A stretch of DNA of 64,000 bases from NCBI GenBank assembly GCA_026169045.1, contig JAPFDH010000108.1, forward strand, positions 24,882 to 88,881, written 5' to 3'. The position numbers and the translations under genes are program-made. This document shows positions 26,201 through 34,821 of this stretch, piece after piece; the first letter of the stretch is position 1; each line of letters begins with the position of its first letter. This stretch comes from Lachnospiraceae bacterium (GTDB lineage Bacteria; Bacillota; Clostridia; Lachnospirales; Lachnospiraceae). A model generated the notes under the pieces. It made no database searches. It was not told the origin of the DNA and saw only the letters and a program-made list of their open reading frames with translations.

Positions 26201-26822
26201 GGAACGGGAAAAAGTGGAACTTGAAAAAATCCAGAATGTGGAACTTCTTATTCTGCAAAAAGAGTGGGAAGAGATTCCTGTGATTTGTAGTTTTGCACTT
26301 CTTACCATGTATAGTCGTCAAAAGGGACTGACAGAAAAGGAAAAGAAAATCGCTTCACAAGTGATCAAATTGCTGGCTTCGGAGGGGATGGTATTATCCT
26401 GCTTTGTAAATTTGGCAAAAGAAGTAGCGCTTCCCCACGAGTTGGAAGGGCGCGTGATTTTGGAATACAGAAAATCAGATGTAAAACGTGTGGTAGCGGA
26501 AGGAAGACGCTGGCCGGATGGCGCAAATATCAAAAAAGAGTTGCAGCAGATATATCCGGGAGTATTTGTAAAAACGTTTTTATTATTTAATGATGAAAAA
26601 GTGGATTTGAAACTGATAAGTCAGAAAAATGATGGAAGTCAGGAAATAGAAGAAAAGAGAGTAAGCGGCGAACATGTTTATGTACGTAAAGGCAGCCGAT
26701 TTGATCAGCTTAATCAAATGATGCGTTATGAAAAACAAAAAGAATGGAATAAGCTGGAAGAAAGCCTGAAAGAGGCAGAAATTACAGACGGAATAATTGA
26801 AAAACTGTTCCCGATGATATAG
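23271..26822 (+). CDS. DUF5717-like large protein
   Basis: The 1183-residue protein has an N-terminal beta-sandwich-like part ('GMIQRAEISVKSENGVPIRG', 'GEQIRGQVQFVYNGGEMVLP') and then a long helical, TPR-like solenoid. I recall this family as DUF5717, essentially confined to Lachnospiraceae, next to DUF5716. It has no signal peptide or membrane helix. The function is unknown. It starts at a GTG with a weak site; TTG 23280 is an alternative. It ends 16 bp before the next gene and forms an operon with it and the TPR-like gene. Confidence 0.65.
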   Translation: MKILKERINQLAHGAVQYDKPMIIVAQSSIQDNVTEGMIQRAEISVKSENGVPIRGFLYSSHARVYVRQDQIIGTKGQIGLEINTVGLYAGEQIRGQVQFVYNGGEMVLPYCFHVVKEKGQETKEVVETIDEFSEMVQSEPDKALHFFSSEKFLDTAFMNDGGRRSLYRGLMESGNEEQAMEEFLTAVSGKEAVCLSLEERQEIFDNPAKDAFGTLVIKRNTWGYVSLTIECDAPWIVLEKKRAFDLDFTEDRLEIHYALDEKFLHNGNNMGLITVRTANQILTYEVYVRKGSQKTEKGKMRRADWLKLEQLYLEYQDKTYEDQIILAAMESEAASLIKHYPDELRLYLFRAWLHMEQNQKEQAKKLLSWVKEPAAQNRDSHLENYCLYLFLNAVLTGDEAAFTNMQKLIHKYFGEHNSTILALLELQVNPDYTKKPEMALEFLRSQFEKGSKSPLLYSMACRIFSHEPGLLHQMDAFEIMVFFYGAKRKIVKKDLILKMLEVPVGQKRYLPVYYMMLTKLYDYEENDQLLSAICSLLIKTGSAGETYFKWFQKGVEKDLKLTSLYEYYIYSVPEGFDQPLPQSILMYYSYQNELDDKSRLLLYSDILKNHGIGSKMYESYSAQMEEFAIAQLLEGNISEELVPLYGTILHPDIVDETLAKGLPDLLFAKKITTRCDFAKRIIIRYPQLKKEVSVPVNRGVACAPVYTKNAVILTEDGYGKRYVDGKIETKPLMYDRRLLKKCEELCPNHLMMRLSKAEGLNERSIQTEDELKLVRCLLTEEKLEEEYRQFLFSRVIEYAYHSSNIKALDCDSLFLDVDAGKLKEEERICVVELLIRSEYYMAAYQLVRTYGYDRIKMEYLLKMAVRMIQEKLYEKNEYLLHLCYYLFVHNQYNECTLSYLASFYNGLTNSMYKLLAKIRKSSADAKDLTERVLAQMIFTEQYDKMDQVYQWYCEGKQIMEEIRMAYLVLKCDAYFMEREKVELEKIQNVELLILQKEWEEIPVICSFALLTMYSRQKGLTEKEKKIASQVIKLLASEGMVLSCFVNLAKEVALPHELEGRVILEYRKSDVKRVVAEGRRWPDGANIKKELQQIYPGVFVKTFLLFNDEKVDLKLISQKNDGSQEIEEKRVSGEHVYVRKGSRFDQLNQMMRYEKQKEWNKLEESLKEAEITDGIIEKLFPMI

Positions 26823-26838
26823 AAGAGAGGGTGGATAC

Positions 26839-28107
26839 ATGGAAGGACTAATTCTGGGGTATGATATATGTAATGATTACTGCAGAATAAGCTGTTACGA
26901 GCCAGGGCAGCTGGAACCGGTAGATCTGGCATTTTCGGAGGAAGAAAATCCGTATGTGGTACAGACTGCTGTATGTAAAAAGAGAAATAAGGAAGAATGG
27001 CTGCTGGGTGAGGAAGCCTATAAACTGGTTCTGACAGGAGAAGGAATATTAGTGGATAAACTGATCCGCCTGGCAGGAAAAGAGGGAACGGCTACAATAG
27101 AGAACAGATGCTATTCGGCAAAAGAGTTGTTAACGATTTTTCTATCCCTTACGTTGAAACAAGTATATCGTAAGTATGGAATAAAGGAAATCCGCATGTT
27201 GGTATTGACTGTACAGACGATGAATCTGCAGCTTTTGGATACGTTGATTGGCTGTACGGATTCCTTGCATATTCCAAGAGAAAAAGTACATATTCTTAGC
27301 CATACAGAAAGTTATATGTATTATGTAACAAGTCAGAAAAAAGATTTGTGGGCACATCAGGCAGTTTTATTTGATTTGAATTCAGAGGGACTTCATTACT
27401 ACGAGTTGGGGATGAAAAGAGGAATTCAGCCCAATGTGGCAACAGTAGAACATGAAGCTTTGGAAGAAGGATTCTCCCTGGATATTCTGGAACATAAGTC
27501 AGGAAGAAAATTGGCAGATTCCATTATGTTATCCTGTGGGGAGCGTATGATGCAGAAAAAGCTGATTTCATCGGTCTATTTAACTGGAAAGGGAATGGAT
27601 CATTGTCAGGAATGGGCATCTGAATTTTTGAAGATGGCATGTAGTAAAAGACGTGTATTTTTATGCCAGAATTTGTTCGCTAAGGGAGCTGTCTATGCCG
27701 CTTGTGATTTTGTGAGAGAAAAGAGTGCATATCCATATGTAGGGCTTTGTGAGGGAAGAATTCAGTCCAATGTGATCATGGAAGTGGTACACGAAGGAAA
27801 GAAAAAGAAATTGGTGTTGGCTGCTGAAGGTGGAAATTGGTATGAAACAAAATCAGTAGTGGATGTTATTTTGGATGACATGGATTGTTTAATTTTGACA
27901 GTGACAAGACATGGAGAAAGAGAAGGACGTGTAGTAGAAATTCCGCTTCAGGAATTTCCTAAGCGCCCCAATCGTACAACAAGAATATCAGTTATTCTTT
28001 CGTTCACTTCCGAGCGTGATGCAACGGTAAGGATTGTGGATAAAGGATTTGGGGAATTCTTTCCATCTGAGCATGCAATGATTAAGAAAGAGATTCATTT
28101 AGCATAA
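26839..28107 (+). CDS. DUF5716-like protein with Hsp70/actin-like features
   Basis: The 422-residue protein begins 'LILGYDICNDYCRISCYE', a phosphate-1-like loop. It continues through 'LTVQTMNLQLLDTLIGC', 'VYLTGKGMD' (phosphate-2/adenosine-like) and 'LFAKGAVYAACDF', as in Hsp70-type ATPase domains. A C-terminal beta region 'SVILSFTSERDATVRIVDKG' resembles an Hsp70 substrate-binding sandwich. The family name DUF5716 is from memory. It may be a divergent chaperone partner of the giant protein encoded upstream. AGAGAGGGTGG precedes the ATG. Confidence 0.6.
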   Translation: MEGLILGYDICNDYCRISCYEPGQLEPVDLAFSEEENPYVVQTAVCKKRNKEEWLLGEEAYKLVLTGEGILVDKLIRLAGKEGTATIENRCYSAKELLTIFLSLTLKQVYRKYGIKEIRMLVLTVQTMNLQLLDTLIGCTDSLHIPREKVHILSHTESYMYYVTSQKKDLWAHQAVLFDLNSEGLHYYELGMKRGIQPNVATVEHEALEEGFSLDILEHKSGRKLADSIMLSCGERMMQKKLISSVYLTGKGMDHCQEWASEFLKMACSKRRVFLCQNLFAKGAVYAACDFVREKSAYPYVGLCEGRIQSNVIMEVVHEGKKKKLVLAAEGGNWYETKSVVDVILDDMDCLILTVTRHGEREGRVVEIPLQEFPKRPNRTTRISVILSFTSERDATVRIVDKGFGEFFPSEHAMIKKEIHLA

Positions 28108-28135
28108 GATTGGCAGAGAAAGGATGTGAGAATCG

Positions 28136-28951
28136 ATGGGTCAATACCTATTGTGTCAAAAGACAGCACAGGTGCCATATGAGATAGAAGAAATGGGACT
28201 GCACATCTACTCGGCAGAGGAGTTATGCTATTATGTTTATCATAATCTTCCCATGATTGATGATTCTTTTATCAATGAAGCATTAATAGAGTTTATTCGA
28301 GAAGATTTGGAAATGCCGACTTTGGCAGATAAAATCAGTCGTTTTTTCCAATCATCGGATGACTTAGATAGCATATTAATTATTCTCCTTCGAAGTGTGG
28401 GATATTATACAGAAGAGGAAATTACAGAATTTCAGGAAATGATGTATGAGCTTCACAAGAAAAATCCTATGGAAAGAGCGAAGGAACGGGCCGACTTATT
28501 ATTTTCTTATAGAAAATATCAGAATGCAATTAAGGCATATGGGAGCATCGTAAGTCAGGGACGGGATCTCAGAATGAAAGTAGGGTTTTATGCAGAAGTA
28601 CTGCAGCATATGGCAGTTTGCTGTCTTCATTTGCATATGTACCAAGAGGCATTGGAATGTCTGAGAGCGTCTTATGAAGAAAATAGAGATCTTCGGGTGT
28701 TACAGCAGATTTATGATTTTTGTGTCCTGACAAGACAGGCACTGCCTAAGGATTTATTTCGGGATATTAAAGACGAAACATTGATTTATTGGCAGAAAGA
28801 TTATTGTGAAGCGCAGGAGAATGCCATGAGGGAAATAGAAAACGGTGAGACTGCGGGGATATTCGCTTTGGAAGCAGAAGAAAGAGAAGCTGCCTTGGAA
28901 ACCTTCCTGGAAAAAGAAAAACGCCTATATCGTGAAATGGCAGGAGAGTAA
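28136..28951 (+). CDS. TPR-like protein, third gene of the DUF5717/DUF5716 operon
   Basis: The 271-residue acidic, mostly helical protein includes TPR-like stretches ('ERADLLFSYRKYQNAIKAYG', 'LHMYQEALECLRASYEENRD'). There is no signal peptide. It starts 28 bp after the DUF5716-like gene, with AAAGGATG upstream. A J-domain was looked for and not found. A co-chaperone or scaffold role beside the Hsp70-like protein is possible but is inference from context. Confidence 0.55.
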   Translation: MGQYLLCQKTAQVPYEIEEMGLHIYSAEELCYYVYHNLPMIDDSFINEALIEFIREDLEMPTLADKISRFFQSSDDLDSILIILLRSVGYYTEEEITEFQEMMYELHKKNPMERAKERADLLFSYRKYQNAIKAYGSIVSQGRDLRMKVGFYAEVLQHMAVCCLHLHMYQEALECLRASYEENRDLRVLQQIYDFCVLTRQALPKDLFRDIKDETLIYWQKDYCEAQENAMREIENGETAGIFALEAEEREAALETFLEKEKRLYREMAGE

Positions 28952-28960
28952 AAAAGTTGC

Positions 28961-28989
28961 TTGACAAACACCGGGTGTATGATTATGAT
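28961..28989 (+). promoter_or_regulatory. Sigma-A promoter of valS
   Basis: TTGACA at 28961-28966 and TATGAT at 28984-28989 have exact 17-bp spacing. It lies directly upstream of the T-box leader. Confidence 0.85.
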
Positions 28990-28995
28990 AGAAAA

Positions 28996-29258
28996 AGAAA
29001 AAGGTAATGAGGAAGAGGAGTATGGCATTATCCCTGACAGAGAGAGCGATTCATTGGCTGGAAGATCGTTTGAGGAAGAGATGACAGAAGGTAGCTTCTA
29101 AACTGCAAGGCTGAAATGACAGTAAGCTTTGACGGCAGCCCCCGTTACAGGGTCATGCGGTAGTTGGCCGCAGCGAGGAGCAGATATTGCTTGAAAAAAG
29201 GTGGTACCGCGTTTATGACGCCCTTTACATCCATAGGATGTAAGGGGCTTTTTTTTCG
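28996..29258 (+). promoter_or_regulatory. T-box riboswitch controlling valS
   Basis: The leader contains the hallmark T-box GGTGGTACCGCG at 29200-29211. A strong terminator follows: GCCCTTTACATCC at 29220-29232, an ATA loop, GGATGTAAGGGGC at 29236-29248 and a T-tract. Upstream are stem I elements such as AGAGGAGTA and AGAGAGCGATTCATTGGCTG. Uncharged tRNA-Val should stabilise the antiterminator and switch on valS. The specifier codon was not assigned confidently; the tRNA identity is taken from the gene. Confidence 0.92.
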
Positions 29259-29301
29259 TTAACAGTGAAACGTCGTCGAAACGGCAGAAGGTGAGGTAAA
29301 A

Positions 29302-31941
29302 ATGAAAGAACTGGAAAAAACGTATAATCCGTCGGATATTGAAGAAAGACAGTATCAAAAATGGCTTGATAAAAAATATTTTCATGCAGAAGTAGATCGA
29401 AGCAAAAAACCATTTACTATTGTGATGCCGCCGCCAAATGTTACAGGACAGCTTCATATGGGACATGCATTGGATAATACTATGCAGGATATTTTAATTC
29501 GTTTTAAAAGAATGCAGGGATATTCCGCATTATGGCAGCCGGGAACCGATCATGCTGCGATTGCTACAGAAGTAAAAGTTATTGAAGATCTGAAGAAAAA
29601 GGGAATAGACAAAAAGGATTTGACACGGGATGAATTTTTAAAGTATGCATGGGACTGGAAGAAAGAATACGGAAGCCGCATTATTAATCAGTTGAAAAAA
29701 TTAGGTTCCTCGGCAGACTGGGACAGAGAACGGTTTACTATGGATGAAGGTTGTTCCAAAGCTGTGGAAGAAGTGTTTATCAAATTGTATAATAAAGGAT
29801 GGATTTATAAAGGAAGCAGAATCGGAAACTGGTGTCCGGTCTGTAAAACATCTATTTCTGATGCGGAGGTAATCCATGAAGAACAAGCAGGACATTTTTG
29901 GCATATCAAATATCCGATTGTAGGTGAAGAAGGTCGTTTTGTAGAAATTGCAACGACAAGACCGGAAACAATGCTGGGAGATACAGCAGTTGCTGTGAAT
30001 CCTGATGATGAACGTTATCAGGATTTAATCGGAAAAACATTGATGCTTCCTATTGTAAATAGGGAAATTCCTGTAGTAGCAGATGCTTATGTTGATAAAG
30101 AATTTGGTACAGGATGCGTAAAAATCACACCGGCCCATGACCCTAATGATTTTGAAGTCGGAAAGCGCCATAATTTACCGGAAATAAATATTATGAATGA
30201 TGATGCTACGATTAATCAAAATGGTGGAAAATATGAGGGAATGGATCGCTATGAAGCCAGAAAAGCCATAGTGAAAGAATTGGATGAATTGGGGCTTTTG
30301 GTAAAAATAGAAGATCATGTGCATAATGTGGGAATTCATGATCGATGCAAGACCACCATTGAACCTCTGATTAAGCAGCAATGGTTTGTAAAAATGGATG
30401 AAATGATTAAACCTGCAGTGGAGGCAATTAAATCCGGTGATATTAAATTAGTACCAGAAAGAATGGATCGTACGTATTACAATTGGACAGATAATATCCG
30501 TGATTGGTGTATTTCCCGTCAATTATGGTGGGGGCATAGAATTCCTGCTTATTATTGCCAGGAATGCGGAGAAATGGTGGTGGCAAAAGAAAAGCCGGAA
30601 TGCTGTCCGAAATGTCATAGCCACAAGATGGAACAGGATCCGGATACTTTGGATACATGGTTTTCATCGGCACTTTGGCCTTTCTCCACATTGGGCTGGC
30701 CAGAAAAAACGGAAGAATTGGAATATTTTTATCCAACCGATGTTCTTGTAACGGGATATGATATCATCTTCTTCTGGGTAATCCGTATGATTTTTTCCGG
30801 ATACGAGCAAATGGGAGAAAAGCCTTTCCATACTGTTTTGTTCCACGGTCTTGTAAGAGATTCCCAAGGACGTAAGATGAGTAAATCATTGGGAAATGGT
30901 ATTGATCCGTTGGAAGTAATTGATAAATATGGTGCGGATGCGCTTCGTATGACTCTGATTACAGGAAATTCTGCCGGAAATGATATGCGTTTTTATTGGG
31001 AAAGAGTAGAAGCATCCAGAAATTTTGCAAACAAAGTCTGGAATGCTGCCCGTTTTATCATGATGAATATGGAAAAAGCAGATATCAGCCATGTGGAATT
31101 GGATGATTTGACGCAGGCAGATCAGTGGATTTTATCCAAAGCCAACCATTTGGCAAAAGATGTTACAGATCTTTTGGATAAATATGAGATGGGAGTAGCT
31201 CTTCAAAAAGTTTATGACTTTATCTGGGAGGAATTCTGTGATTGGTATATTGAGATGGTGAAGCCACGTCTTTGGAATGAAGAAGACGAAACAAAAGCAG
31301 CTGCCATCTGGACACTGAAGACAGTTTTAATCCAGTCTTTGAAATTGCTGCATCCTTATATGCCATTTATAACAGAAGAAATCTTTTGTAATCTGCAGGA
31401 AGAAGTGGAATCCATTATGGTTTCCAAATGGCCGGAATATAACGAAACATGGAATTTCGCGAAAGAAGAGAAAGCTGTAGAAATGATAAAAGAGGCAGTA
31501 CGCGGAATTCGAACTGTGCGTACATCTATGAATGTTCCGCCGAGTAAAAAGGCAAAAGTATTTGTGGTAGCGGATAAAGAAGAAGTACGAAATGTTTTTG
31601 CAGAAAGTAAGAGCTTCTTTGCTATGTTGGGATATGCCAGCGAAGTAACGATTCAGGAAGATAAAAATGGCATTGGCGATGATGCGGTATCAGCAGTAAC
31701 AGCAGATGCTGTAATCTATATGCCATTTGCTGAACTGGTTGATATTGAAAAAGAGCGGGAACGTTTGAAAAAAGAAGAAGAACGTTTGACGAAGGAATTA
31801 GCCCGTGTTAACGGAATGCTGAACAATGAACGTTTCATGAGTAAAGCACCTGAGGCTAAGGTTTTGGAAGAACGGGAAAAGCTTCAAAAATATACAGCAA
31901 TGATGGAGCAGGTAAAAGAACGGTTGGAAGCCTTAAAATAA
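29302..31941 (+). CDS. valS: Valyl-tRNA synthetase
   Basis: The 879-residue class Ia synthetase has the HIGH-type motif '[15 protein letters not shown]' near residue 45 and KMSKS in '[11 protein letters not shown]' near residue 530. It has an editing domain ('[13 protein letters not shown]'), a zinc ribbon-like pair ([13 protein letters not shown]), an anticodon-binding domain and the C-terminal coiled-coil tRNA-binding arm ('[20 protein letters not shown]'). The length is typical of full-length ValRS. AAGGTGAGG precedes the ATG. It is regulated by the T-box. Confidence 0.97.
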   Translation: MKELEKTYNPSDIEERQYQKWLDKKYFHAEVDRSKKPFTIVMPPPNVTGQLHMGHALDNTMQDILIRFKRMQGYSALWQPGTDHAAIATEVKVIEDLKKKGIDKKDLTRDEFLKYAWDWKKEYGSRIINQLKKLGSSADWDRERFTMDEGCSKAVEEVFIKLYNKGWIYKGSRIGNWCPVCKTSISDAEVIHEEQAGHFWHIKYPIVGEEGRFVEIATTRPETMLGDTAVAVNPDDERYQDLIGKTLMLPIVNREIPVVADAYVDKEFGTGCVKITPAHDPNDFEVGKRHNLPEINIMNDDATINQNGGKYEGMDRYEARKAIVKELDELGLLVKIEDHVHNVGIHDRCKTTIEPLIKQQWFVKMDEMIKPAVEAIKSGDIKLVPERMDRTYYNWTDNIRDWCISRQLWWGHRIPAYYCQECGEMVVAKEKPECCPKCHSHKMEQDPDTLDTWFSSALWPFSTLGWPEKTEELEYFYPTDVLVTGYDIIFFWVIRMIFSGYEQMGEKPFHTVLFHGLVRDSQGRKMSKSLGNGIDPLEVIDKYGADALRMTLITGNSAGNDMRFYWERVEASRNFANKVWNAARFIMMNMEKADISHVELDDLTQADQWILSKANHLAKDVTDLLDKYEMGVALQKVYDFIWEEFCDWYIEMVKPRLWNEEDETKAAAIWTLKTVLIQSLKLLHPYMPFITEEIFCNLQEEVESIMVSKWPEYNETWNFAKEEKAVEMIKEAVRGIRTVRTSMNVPPSKKAKVFVVADKEEVRNVFAESKSFFAMLGYASEVTIQEDKNGIGDDAVSAVTADAVIYMPFAELVDIEKERERLKKEEERLTKELARVNGMLNNERFMSKAPEAKVLEEREKLQKYTAMMEQVKERLEALK

Positions 31942-31970
31942 TAATGCATCATTTGAAAAAACAGTAATAA

Positions 31971-32018
31971 AAAAGAAGGAAATACCGATAATTTCACGGA
32001 TTTCCTTCTTTTTTTATG
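31971..32018. terminator. Terminator after valS
   Basis: AAGAAGGAAAT at about 31974-31984 pairs with ATTTCCTTCTT at 32000-32010, extended with mismatches into the loop, and is followed by T7. Confidence 0.85.
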
Positions 32019-32024
32019 CACAGG

Positions 32025-32107
32025 CAACGAGCCATGTGCAGATGCTTGGATACGCATACGGCAACTGCTCGCGAACGTGAGAAACTCGCGAAGCGTTTCT
32101 CAGCGTT
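32025..32107 (+). repeat. Dispersed ~83-bp repeat, copy 1
   Basis: It starts CAACGAGCCATGTGCAGATG and runs to CAGCGTT. It is about 80% identical to the copy at 41141-41225, and both copies lie just downstream of a terminator. It contains a hairpin GAGAAAC...GTTTCTC (32080-32101) and the near-palindromic GTATGCGTATCC complement around 32048-32060. It has no coding capacity. Confidence 0.8.
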
Positions 32108-32164
32108 CTCTGTAAATGATAAGATGGTGTCGATTGTATATAACAATATAAAAATATAAGCTTT

Positions 32165-33322
32165 TTAGGAATGAAGCAATTTTTTTAATGTCAAATCTGC
32201 GTTAAGAAAATCTTCCAATGCAGATAATGCTTCTTTATTTTCAGCAGGAGTTCCCTGGTATACAGCACGGATAAGGATATTTTTAGGTGTATGCTCCATG
32301 TCAATAAATTCCAAAAGTTGTGTACGATACCCACAGGCTTCCAAATGTTCGGCACGAAGAGCATCGGTAAAAAGGGCAGACATACGTTCCTTTATAATTC
32401 CGTATTTAAGAGCTGGCTTTAAAATATCGTTTTGTATTTTCTGGTTTAATTCATGTTGGCAACAGGGAACGGAAAGAATTACCTTCGCGTTCCAATTTAC
32501 GGCTTTGGCTAACGCGTAATCAGTGGCGGTATCACAGGCATGGAGGGTAACAACCATATCCACTTGATCGACACCAGTATAGTCGGCAATATCACCTTGC
32601 AGGAAATGCAGGGTATCATAACCATATGATTGTGCCAGTGAATTGCAATGGTTTATGACATCTTCTTTTAAATCAAGACCTATGATACGTATGGAGTATC
32701 CTTTTAATTGCTTTAAATAGTAGTAGAGTGCAAATGTGAGATATGATTTTCCGCATCCGAAGTCTAAAATAGTTAATTCCTTATTTTTATCAAGCCTTGG
32801 AAGGACATCTTCCACAAATTCCAGGAAACGATTGATTTGACGGTATTTATCATAGCGGGAGCGGATGACAGAACCATTGGGTGTCATGACACCTAGATCC
32901 ACAAGAAATGGTACGGGACATCCTTCTTCCAACAAATATTTTTTTGAACGGTTATGATTTAATGAAACAGAAGGTGTTTTACCGGAACGTTTTTTGGATT
33001 TGATCGTTACCTTCCCCTTTTTACTGATGAGAATGGTGATGTCCTCTGTTAAAGTTGAAATTTGCGCCTGACGGAATTGGGTGGTCAGAACACGGCAGAG
33101 GTAAGAGATGGCCTCTTCTTTGTCAAGATTTTGATGGAAGACCTGTTTCCCTTTCCATTCCTCTGTTTGAAATTGGAGATTATGTTTTATCATGACAGGA
33201 CGTATTTTGCATTTAAATATATCATCTTGTCTTCGGGGATTGCTGAAAACAGCTTCAATAAGATCAGGAGAAATCGTATGGGTAAGGGTTTGTTGTATTG
33301 ATTGTTCTATTTGAATATCCAT
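32165..33322 (-). CDS. SAM-dependent methyltransferase
   Basis: The 385-residue protein has a class I methyltransferase core in its C-terminal half. Motif I is 'ILDFGCGKSYLTFALYYYL', followed by 'IIGLDLKEDVI', 'GDIADY' and 'VVTLHACDTATDYAL', then 'SVPCCQHELNQ'. This cysteine-containing motif is typical of a conserved Firmicutes/eukaryotic group annotated only as methyltransferase. The N-terminal 150 residues are a separate beta-rich region. ATG 33322 with AAAGGAA is chosen over the longer frame to 33385. The substrate is unknown, possibly RNA. Convergent with valS. Confidence 0.8.
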   Translation of the reverse strand: MDIQIEQSIQQTLTHTISPDLIEAVFSNPRRQDDIFKCKIRPVMIKHNLQFQTEEWKGKQVFHQNLDKEEAISYLCRVLTTQFRQAQISTLTEDITILISKKGKVTIKSKKRSGKTPSVSLNHNRSKKYLLEEGCPVPFLVDLGVMTPNGSVIRSRYDKYRQINRFLEFVEDVLPRLDKNKELTILDFGCGKSYLTFALYYYLKQLKGYSIRIIGLDLKEDVINHCNSLAQSYGYDTLHFLQGDIADYTGVDQVDMVVTLHACDTATDYALAKAVNWNAKVILSVPCCQHELNQKIQNDILKPALKYGIIKERMSALFTDALRAEHLEACGYRTQLLEFIDMEHTPKNILIRAVYQGTPAENKEALSALEDFLNADLTLKKLLHS

Positions 33323-33542
33323 GAAATAGTTCCTTTCTGAATGGAATACCGGATAAACCAGTTTACTAAATATTAAGTATATCATAGAGCAGGATACAAT
33401 GCTACAGATTTTGGAAATTGTTGACGATGAAGAGGAAAATTTGATGTTAAAAGAATGATAAGAGCGACTACTTTTTTTATTTGATCTATGATAAAATATA
33501 GGAAAATTTAGGAATGAGATTTGCTGGGAGGAGTAAAGCGAA

Positions 33543-34469
33543 ATGGAAAACAGTCAAACGAATTTTGTCAAAATTATAAAGGAAATTTGTCTTGAATATC
33601 ATATTTCACTTCAGTCATTTGGCGGAGACTGGGGGTTCCTTTTGGAGAGAGAGGGACGGAGAACATATATTTTAGGATATCAGTTTGGATTAAATAGTGC
33701 GGTTTCAAAAGATATTTGTACGGATAAAAGTATTGCCAGCGAGATCATGTCACAACAGGGGATTGCCTGTGTAGAGCATATTTGTTTTATGGCGCCTCAT
33801 ATGTTTCAATTCGTAGGTGGAAATGGAAATTGGAAAAATCTGATAGATATGCTGGAAAAATATGGAGAAATTGTCTGTAAAGATAATGCAGGGACAGGAG
33901 GAAATCAGGTTTTTCTTGTCAGAAATCAAAAAGAATTGGAACAGGCGGCTGATTTAATATTTCGTAGGGCAGATGCCATGGCTGTTTCACCTTATTACCC
34001 GATCCATGATGAGTACCGTGTTATATTGCTGGATGAGGATGTACAACTTGTTTTTAAAAAAATAAGAAAACATTTGACTGGGGATGGATCAAGTACAATT
34101 AGAAGTTTGTATGCAGAGTATCTTTTGAACGGAGGAAGTGATCAGGCAATGATTCCGGCAAAAGATATGGAACGGATTCTGAAAAACGGGGAAGAGTACT
34201 TTTTAAACTGGAAACATAATCTTGGACAGGGGGCAGATGCACAGATATTGAATGAAAGTGAAACGGAGGAAATTTGTATCCTGGCAAAACGGGCAGCAAA
34301 ATGTCTGAACATTCGTTTTGCATCTGTGGACGTTGTTATGACAAAAGAAGGCTTGAAAGTAATGGAAGTCAATGCCGGTGTGATGATGGAAAATCTGGCA
34401 GGAATGAATTCAGAATATTATCAGATAGCCAAGTCGATTTATAAAAAAGCAATTTTCAAAATGTTGTAA
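33543..34469 (+). CDS. ATP-grasp ligase-like protein (CphA/GshF-type core)
   Basis: The 308-residue protein has the ATP-grasp pattern 'KDNAGTGGNQVFLVRN' (phosphate-binding loop), then 'DEYRVILLDEDVQLVFKKIR' and 'HLTGDGSSTIRSL', like cyanophycin synthetase and glutathione-synthase ATP-grasp domains. The metal-binding 'SVDVVMTKEGLKVMEVNAGV' is at the C-terminus. It would form an amide bond between an acyl phosphate and an amine; the substrate is not evident. GGGAGGAG precedes the ATG. Monocistronic. Confidence 0.75.
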   Translation: MENSQTNFVKIIKEICLEYHISLQSFGGDWGFLLEREGRRTYILGYQFGLNSAVSKDICTDKSIASEIMSQQGIACVEHICFMAPHMFQFVGGNGNWKNLIDMLEKYGEIVCKDNAGTGGNQVFLVRNQKELEQAADLIFRRADAMAVSPYYPIHDEYRVILLDEDVQLVFKKIRKHLTGDGSSTIRSLYAEYLLNGGSDQAMIPAKDMERILKNGEEYFLNWKHNLGQGADAQILNESETEEICILAKRAAKCLNIRFASVDVVMTKEGLKVMEVNAGVMMENLAGMNSEYYQIAKSIYKKAIFKML

Positions 34470-34661
34470 GAAAATAAAACTTGATTTTTCGTGGATTTCT
34501 GGTTATTATTATAGATACGTTCTATCAATGAAAGATTGTATTATAAAACGTATAGGAACGAAAATGGTTTTGTAAAACGGTGATAGGAAGTATTTTCCTA
34601 TCTAATAACGGCGTTTTCAGTGTTATTCTGATAAACGCAGATGGAAAGGCATGATTAGTAT

Positions 34662-34805
34662 ATGATTAATTTTGATGAGGAACTGGCGAAGTTTAAACCG
34701 AGCCTGGAAGTAGATCAGACGGAAAATGCGATTTTAAGCGATAAAATGACTGATATTACAGACATAATGGCAGAGTTATTAAAAGAAGTAAAAGAACAGC
34801 AGTAG
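34662..34805 (+). CDS. Small acidic protein (47 aa)
   Basis: The 47-codon ORF reads MINFDEELAKFKPSLEVDQT, then a helical tail ending 'IMAELLKEVKEQQ'. It ends 16 bp before the TPR protein gene, and a weak GGAAAGG lies 12 bp upstream of the ATG. I recall similar small ORFs upstream of such TPR genes in Lachnospiraceae. The protein-like composition, spacing and frame make it a likely real gene of unknown function. Confidence 0.6.
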   Translation: MINFDEELAKFKPSLEVDQTENAILSDKMTDITDIMAELLKEVKEQQ

Positions 34806-34821
34806 TAACACGGAGGAAGCC

